A stretch of 13,119 nucleotides of DNA from assembly GCA_001662425.1 (NCBI GenBank), contig BDDC01001468.1, forward strand, positions 8,088 through 21,206, given 5' to 3'. Shown here one piece after another: positions 7,605-13,119 of the stretch. The position numbers and the translations under genes are program-made. The stretch is from Chlamydomonas sphaeroides (lineage: Eukaryota > Chlorophyta > Chlorophyceae > Chlamydomonadales > Chlamydomonadaceae). Numbering within the stretch: position 1 is the stretch's first letter; each line of letters opens with the position of its first letter. The notes below the pieces were generated by a model. It saw only the letters and a program-made list of their open reading frames with translations, was not told the DNA's origin and did no database searches.

Positions 7605-10600
7605 ATGGACCGCCTGTATGCTTTGAAGTTAGCACTGCTGCTGGTGATATCCGGTCAACTCACGCTGGGCACAGGGGAGGTCGATTGTCGCAACGCTGAG
7701 TACTGCAGCGTCGGCAAGATTGTAGGCTACATAGGGCCCGTAGATTCAAGTTCACAGCTGAAACTGGCGCTGGAACGCACGCACTGGCGGAAGGAGATGT
7801 AAGCCGGACCACGAGCCGAACCGCGCCGCGGCGCGCACGCGGATCACTGTGACCGGCTATGCATAGCTGGCATGGACGTTTCAGGCAGGCCAACCTCACC
7901 TCGTCGGTCCTAAAACATACCGTTCTGCGTGCCACTGACACGGCTGATGCATGCCACATGTGGCTTGCACGCAATATAACGTTTGCGGAGGACCGCGTCG
8001 CGGTGGCCGCCCATTTGGTCGACCAGTTGAAGCGAGCGGGCTATGGGCATGTCCTACCCTTGATGGAACGGCCCGAGACCTGCCGGGTGAGGGACCCTTG
8101 CAACGTGTGCTGGCTGGTTGGCTCTTCCTTGATGGAGCTCCCCATTCCTGTCGCAGGAGCTGGCCGAGGTGCTCCGGATGCCGCACCACGCGGAGCCAGG
8201 TGAGATGAGAAGCCACATTGGCCCGTGAAGGACCTAGAAGCACGCGCCGCGCATGGGATGCAAAGACAGCTGCGCCGCGCCGCGCCGCGCCTCAGCAACG
8301 CAGACTCTGGCCGTATCATGATGGTGCAACATGGGCCCCTCCCCGCCCCCAGCCATGTCATGTGGCTGGTACCGGCTGAGCAACGGCACAAGGTGGGCGC
8401 TGCAGGGGCCGGGCAGGGCGCGGGCGATGCCACGCGCCAGCGGCGGGCGGGTCAGGTGGCTGCCTTGGCGTGGCCCCGCCCCCACTGACCGGTGCAGCTT
8501 GCCGCGGTCCGCCACCAACCGCACGCTCCCCATTTGAGCAGTCCCATGCATGCCCTATCCCACCCAACTCCGCAAATTATTGCACACGCCCAATGCGCAC
8601 CCCATTCCTGCCCGCTGCCCACCTCAGCGGCCACGTCTACCCCTCGGGCTTTGAGTACATGGCGCACCGAGTCCACGTGCCGGGCTGGTGGAAAAAGTAC
8701 TTCACCACGGGTGCGGCCTGTTGATGCCGGAGGGAGGGAGGGCGGGGACGGCAGCGTGACCTCACGCAAGCGGGGCGGTGCTGCCAGGTCGGCTCCTGGT
8801 CTCTGCTGTGCCCCTCAGGCGACGGCCCGCGCCTGGTTGGTACCGCGCTTGGTCGGACCGCGTGCCGCACCTGGGCTGGGTTCGCTCGACAGTCTTGCCC
8901 CTTCATTGCACATCGCTCAAACCCGGGGCACCAAGTGGCAGCGCTGCGCATTCCCGGCACGTACGTGCGCCCTTGCCGTACCGGTACCCCGATGCGCGAG
9001 GCGTCGGCCTGCGCGTGGTGCCGTGGGTGGACCGAGGCCGGTGTGCCCTGCTGGGCAGACAGCATGTGCTCAGCATTTGCAGCAGACAGCGAGCAGTGCA
9101 TTACCGCTTGGCGGCTGCTCCTGCCCTCAACCCATACCCAGCCAAGCGCCCGCCACGGTCGGGAGTACATGCAGCCCCTTTGACAAGACACGCACATCCT
9201 CCCGCTGCGATCCTGCCCGTCCACCCCCCGCAGCCCGGGCCGTGGTGCTGGGGTACAACGTCATGGTGGTGAGCGGCGGGGTGGTGGGGCGGTGGCGGCG
9301 GTGTGGCGGGGCGGTATGGGGTGGTGGTGCCGGGGTGTTGTGCTGGGGTGGTGCCCGGGTGGCGGCGCCGGGGTGGTGGCGGGGTGTTGGTGGGACAGTG
9401 CTGGGGTGGTGGAGGGCGGGGCTTGGGGCCTTTGTGCTGCGGTGGCCATAACGGCTGAGCTCGGTTGCTGGCGTGCCGCTGGGGACCGCGGCATGCGGCC
9501 TTCTAGGCGCTGTCGAGTTTCGGTAAGCTGCCTCTCAACAGCCCTCTGCCGTACACTCCCCGCTAGGTGGACTCTGATGTGATCCCCGTAGGCGACTGGT
9601 ACGGCCTGGTCAAATCGCCGCCCATCAATGAATACGTCATGCTGAGTCAGGCCGAGGCCCCCACATATGCCAACGGCGGCTTCTCGTACATCCAGGTAGC
9701 GTGCGGCACTGTGTGCTGCTCTACTCATGATTGTGTACGCATATGACGTACGCATACCGCTTAACCTCCTGCGTTGTCTGTGCCAGTCTGAACTCTAATT
9801 AGATAAGCACCTGCTGCCGTATCACGACGCCGCCCACGCCCTTACAGAATGCGGCACCCAACGGCCCCGTGGCCTGGTCATTGTTCGAGATGGCGCATCG
9901 CGCAGGTGGGTAAGCGGTCAGGAGGGGGACCGATCAGAAGAGTGCGGAGGGGCGGGCCGTCAGGATAGTCGCAGGGCCGGTCAGCAGCGCGCGCATGGCG
10001 TCATGGGGCACGGGCCGGCCTAGAGCTGCTCTTGCTGGGCTTGACATTGCGCAGTGCCCAACTTCATGTGTTCCCCAGCAACAGCAGGCCCAACCTGACA
10101 TGAGTGCGTACCTGGCCTTGCTGCGTGCCCCGCCCCGCCCCCGCGCCCGCTCCCGTGGCTGTCTGCAGTCCGGTGGGCCGAGAACCGGACCGCGCTGCGA
10201 GCCCTGTCCACCAACATCCCAGGCCGCGCCGAGGCGGAGGGGTTCCAGCAGGTAACGAAGCAGACGTGCATTCATGCCGGTCGCAGTGAACGAAGCGGGT
10301 CCCTAGCATAATCAGCCGGCGGTGCGGGAGCTAACTAACGGCCGGCCGGCCGGTCGGCAGGCTGCGGTGGTGGTGGTGGTGTGTGTGTTTGCGATGGGAG
10401 CTGCCGCCCCGGCCCTGCCCCGACCCCAAGCAGCAAGCAGCACGCAGCCGCGGTGCAGCATGTTGGATCGCCGCTGGGGCGAAATGGCCTGTGTCGTCCT
10501 AACCATGCGCCGGCGGAGCGGTGGGGTCCTGGGACTGGGGCGCACAGTGGCGGCTAGCTGCCATCCCAACACCAGCGCCCTGCCCGCACCATCCCTGCCC

Positions 10601-13119
10601 CGCAGATGGATCAAACGCTGCTGGGCGACGCCATCAATAGCTGCGCCGCGGGGCGGCCCGTGTTTACATCCACGCTGCACGAGATGAGCGACGATGCGCA
10701 GGGCTGGGCGAAGCTGGGCGGCAGGCAGGTGGGCGCGCGGGTGATCGGTCCGGAGGCGCGCATCGGCAGCCGAGCGGGGTTTGGAAGCGCGTCATCTCAA
10801 GGAGCCTGGATCAGCCGAAAGTGCCGAGGCCTACCAATGAGAGCCCACCGCCCCGCCCCCGACGCCTGCGCGGCTAGGCCCATAACGAGCGGCACGTGGC
10901 GCTTTTTCAAGGGAAGTGGTTCCTCAAGGTGCGTGGGCAGGGCGGGTGTGGGCCCGTGACATCAAAAGGAGCGAGAGAAGAAGGAAGCTGCCGCAACTGA
11001 CAGGCGCGCGCCCGACGCACGTAACCGGGCTTGGCACCGGAAGCCTGGGCTCAGGGTTTCGCGCTCCCACCGGCGGCGAACACCGCACGGTTGCCCATTG
11101 TCCTTGACCGCCTGCCTACCTGCTACCGGTGCACAGAACCTGACCATCACCGACCCGGCCTCCAAGCGCATCTCCTGCGACGCCTACCCGGCCGCCGACG
11201 CCTGCCGCCAGCCCGTCGCCACCGTGGCGGTGCAGTATGCCATCCTCAACATGCCGCACTCGGGTGAGCACTCGGAGCCACGCCGCAGCATACCGAGACA
11301 GCTTCGCAGTAGCCCCGCATTCGTGAGCTGCCCGCAAGCAATAAGCCCACGGCTCGGCCTGCCGGCCCCACCCCACCCGAACTGATTCCTCCGTCCGCCC
11401 CACGCAGGCGGCACCTGGCCCCAGGAGCTGGGTGGCTACCTGTTCGGCCCGCCCGGGCCCTACACCAAGGCCTACCGCCAGGCGTTCACGGACCTGGGTG
11501 CGCGGTCGCTGGCGGGAGGCAATCGCTTGCTTTGGGGGCGCAATTGCAAGAACCCCGACAAGAACCCTGCTGCCCGCGCTGTAGGCATGCCTCTGTGGCC
11601 GGACCCCGAGGACCCGGCCATGGAAGCGGCCGCTAGAGCTGTCAAGCCTGAGCTGTTTGGATTGGTTGGCTACCGTAAGCACAGACGCGGCGGCGCGCCC
11701 CCATTTATGCATCGCAAGGCCTGGCCATATCAGCGAGGCTACGGGGTCCAACTTGCATCTTGCACCGCATTGCTGGTTGTGTTGCGCTGGCCAATTTACA
11801 TACACTGGCCAATTTGCACTGGCCAATTTGCACTGGCCAATTTACATACACTGGCCAATTTAAATCCCCTGACCCTCCTCCCGCCACCAGCCATGCGGCC
11901 CAACAAGTTGAATGAAGCCTGGCTGGAAACCAACTGGTGGAACTACGGCAGGTCTGTACGGACGATGCCGTACACACTGCTCAGCACGACATGCATGGCC
12001 TGCTGCGCACGCCCATAGCCTCCTTGTGGTTGAGAAGGGGGGCCGTTAGGACGTTAGGGCCATCGCTACCCTGCGCGGCTGCCTTTCTGGGCCCCTGATG
12101 CATGGTTGGCTCCTCAGGCTCGGCACCTGGCACCGGCACCTGAACCCGCCATTCACGCAAGTGAGCCTCTGCTGGTGCCAGCGCTACCCCACGCGCTCTA
12201 GCATGCATGTATGCAGGGGGGCGTATGCCACGCAGGCACACGCAGGCGGGCAACGGCCCACATACAGGGAACGCGCTGTGTGCTGCCGGTTCCTGCAAGC
12301 GCAGGGCTGGGGCCATATCCACTCAGGCCTCGTGCCAGGATTGTTTTCTGATGTCTCCAAGCGCCTCGTGGCTATGCACACGGGGCACTTCAACTACGGC
12401 ATCGGCGCCCGCGTCCACGGCGGCCCCGCCCACATCTTCTTTGCAACGGTGCGGTACTGCGCCTTGTGCGCCCTGTGCGGTCCAGCCGGAACGGCCGGAC
12501 TACTGCTGGGCTGGGGAGGATTCCAGCGAGCCTGCATCCAATTATAGGATAGCAGGCCACACCAGCCAAACCCGAACCTTGAGCGCTGGGGCCCAGCGGG
12601 AACTGCCGGGCTAGGGACGATTCCCGCGTCCTAAGCCAGGCCACACAGGCCAACAGAGGGTGACGAACCGCCAGCTTCATCAACAAGTTTGTTGGGAGGA
12701 TAGAGGGAGGAGGGAGGGAGGAGCTCCTTGGCCAGGTTAACCCTCCATTGCTCACGTCCCAAGCCAGGCCAATCATCCCGCCCCAGTACTTCATCCCATT
12801 CTGACGCGCGGCTCCGTCCCACCCGCCCGGCGCGCAGGAGGGTGCCGAGCATTCTCAGGTCCTGCTGTCACGCGGTGTGGTGGCGTATGCCCCCGGCGTG
12901 ATCCACTACGGGCTCAGTAAGCCGTGGCGGCAGTGGCACGGGGCTGGGCTGGGCTAGCGCGTCGCATGCTGCCAGACACTACTCAACTGCCGGACGCAAC
13001 ATAGGAAGCGCTAGCTCGGGCTCCGCCCCTCTGGGTCGGCCCCCTACCTCTCTTGTCGCCGGCCCCTCCTTCAGGCCAGCAGCAGTACATCCGGGCGCTG
13101 GGTGAGCTGGCCAAGGTGG
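7605..13119 (+). CDS. Putative nucleotide-diphospho-sugar transferase (DSD-type glycosyltransferase), 3' end cut by window edge
   Basis: Exons are 7605-7798, 7885-8086, 8157-8199, 8353-8392, 8628-8710, 9234-9268, 9567-9695, 9848-9905, 10169-10251, 10606-10728, 10878-10928, 11137-11263, 11408-11674, 11891-11951, 12118-12160, 12305-12448, 12838-12916 and 13075 to the edge. They give about 602 codons with agreeing phases. The start at 7605 gives a clean signal peptide or anchor (MDRLYALKLALLLVISGQL). In-frame ATGs at 7539 and 7572 are alternatives. Landmarks are VAAHLVDQLKRAGYGHVLPL (about 100-119), CGWYRLSNGT (about 150-159), LGYNVMVV then D201-S202-D203, YANGGFSYI (about 233-241), MDQTLLGDAI (290-299) and HTGHFNYGIGARVHGGPAH (about 537-555). 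A Rossmann-like start, a DxD metal/sugar-nucleotide motif after a hydrophobic strand and a later DQ pair fit the DUF271/PF03407-like transferases that include plant arabinosyltransferases (RRA, XEG113). A role in glycosylating wall or secreted proteins is inferred. Donor sugar and acceptor are unknown. The small exons 3, 4, 6, 11 and 15 are the least certain. Confidence 0.65.
9275..9425 (+). repeat. G-rich degenerate repeat in glycosyltransferase intron 6
   Basis: Repeated GGGGTGGTGG, CGGGGTGTTG and TGCTGGGGTGGTG motifs fill about half of intron 6 (9269-9566), directly after its GTGAGC donor. On the sense strand there are many runs of three or four G, so the pre-mRNA could form G-quadruplexes. 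No exact unit length holds throughout. Confidence 0.8.
10340..10390. repeat. Simple repeats in glycosyltransferase intron 9
   Basis: A CGGCC run with palindromic GGCCGGCC (10340-10358) is followed by GGT repeats (10366-10380) and GT repeats to about 10390, all inside intron 9 (10252-10605). They are ordinary microsatellite sequence. Confidence 0.85.
11787..11862. repeat. AT-richer tandem repeat with alternating unit lengths in glycosyltransferase intron 13
   Basis: Five copies of CTGGCCAATTT occur head to tail. Two are extended to 18 bp with ACATACA (11787-11804 and 11833-11850), two are 14 bp ending in GCA (11805-11818 and 11819-11832), and one is a truncated end copy (11851-11862). The order is long, short, short, long, partial. 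Each copy carries the palindrome TGGCCA. The low GC stands out against the rest of the window. The array ends about 28 bp before the intron acceptor (11890). Confidence 0.92.

Noticed and set aside
8492..9451. Single 320-codon + strand frame across glycosyltransferase introns 4-6
   Set aside because: It reads mainly intron sequence and misses the conserved exon frames, which follow GT-AG junctions with matching phases.
10861..10890. Acceptor at the GAG before CGGCACGTGG for glycosyltransferase exon 11
   Set aside because: The TAG at 10875-10877 is a more standard acceptor and gives the in-frame AHNERHVALFQGKWFLK; the GAG site would need an atypical acceptor.
1..13119. tRNA, rRNA, transposase, reverse transcriptase or bacterial operon features
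   Set aside because: I searched by eye on both strands and saw no cloverleaf, rRNA core, mobile-element protein or Shine-Dalgarno-type operon structure.

Overview
The window is nuclear DNA from a eukaryote, most likely a GC-rich core chlorophyte green alga (volvocine or Chlamydomonas-like). The evidence is very high GC, many short GT-AG introns with GTGCGG and GTGAGC donors, Ala/Pro/Ser-rich low-complexity inserts, algal or plant protein families, and TGTAA elements, the usual green-algal poly(A) signal, near gene ends. The family and splicing calls come from reading the sequence only, with no database search or transcript.

Layout: (1) 68-686 (+) holds the last two exons of a Mini-RNase III-like gene whose 5' part lies outside the window. 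(2) 687-1288 is a convergent 3' region with no gene. (3) 1289-3705 (-) is a complete seven-exon rhomboid intramembrane protease (323 aa) with the Ser/His pair intact. (4) 3706-4115 is a 410-bp divergent promoter region. (5) 4116-6904 (+) is a complete six-exon COQ5, the ubiquinone-biosynthesis C-methyltransferase (357 aa). Its intron 4 carries a 23-copy, 19-bp minisatellite. (6) 6905-7604 has no recognised gene and holds candidate poly(A) signals, a purine tract and a palindrome pair. (7) 7605-13119 (+) is a gene of at least 18 exons for a secreted or Golgi-type nucleotide-sugar glycosyltransferase with a DSD motif. It is cut by the right edge.

The genes do not form a pathway. COQ5 acts in the mitochondrial ubiquinone pathway, the rhomboid is an organellar membrane protease, Mini-RNase III homologues in plants process plastid RNA, and the last gene probably glycosylates wall or secreted proteins. 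COQ5 and the rhomboid share one upstream region and both have transit-like N-termini, so co-regulation is possible but unproven.

I found no convincing new multi-gene system. The most interesting structure is the COQ5 intron 4 minisatellite. It begins at the 5' splice site, looks derived from the exon-intron junction, has lost the GT donor in every copy, and is open in all six reading frames. Other points of interest are stop-free introns of 3n length in COQ5 and the rhomboid, and active-site motifs that are repeatedly split by introns.
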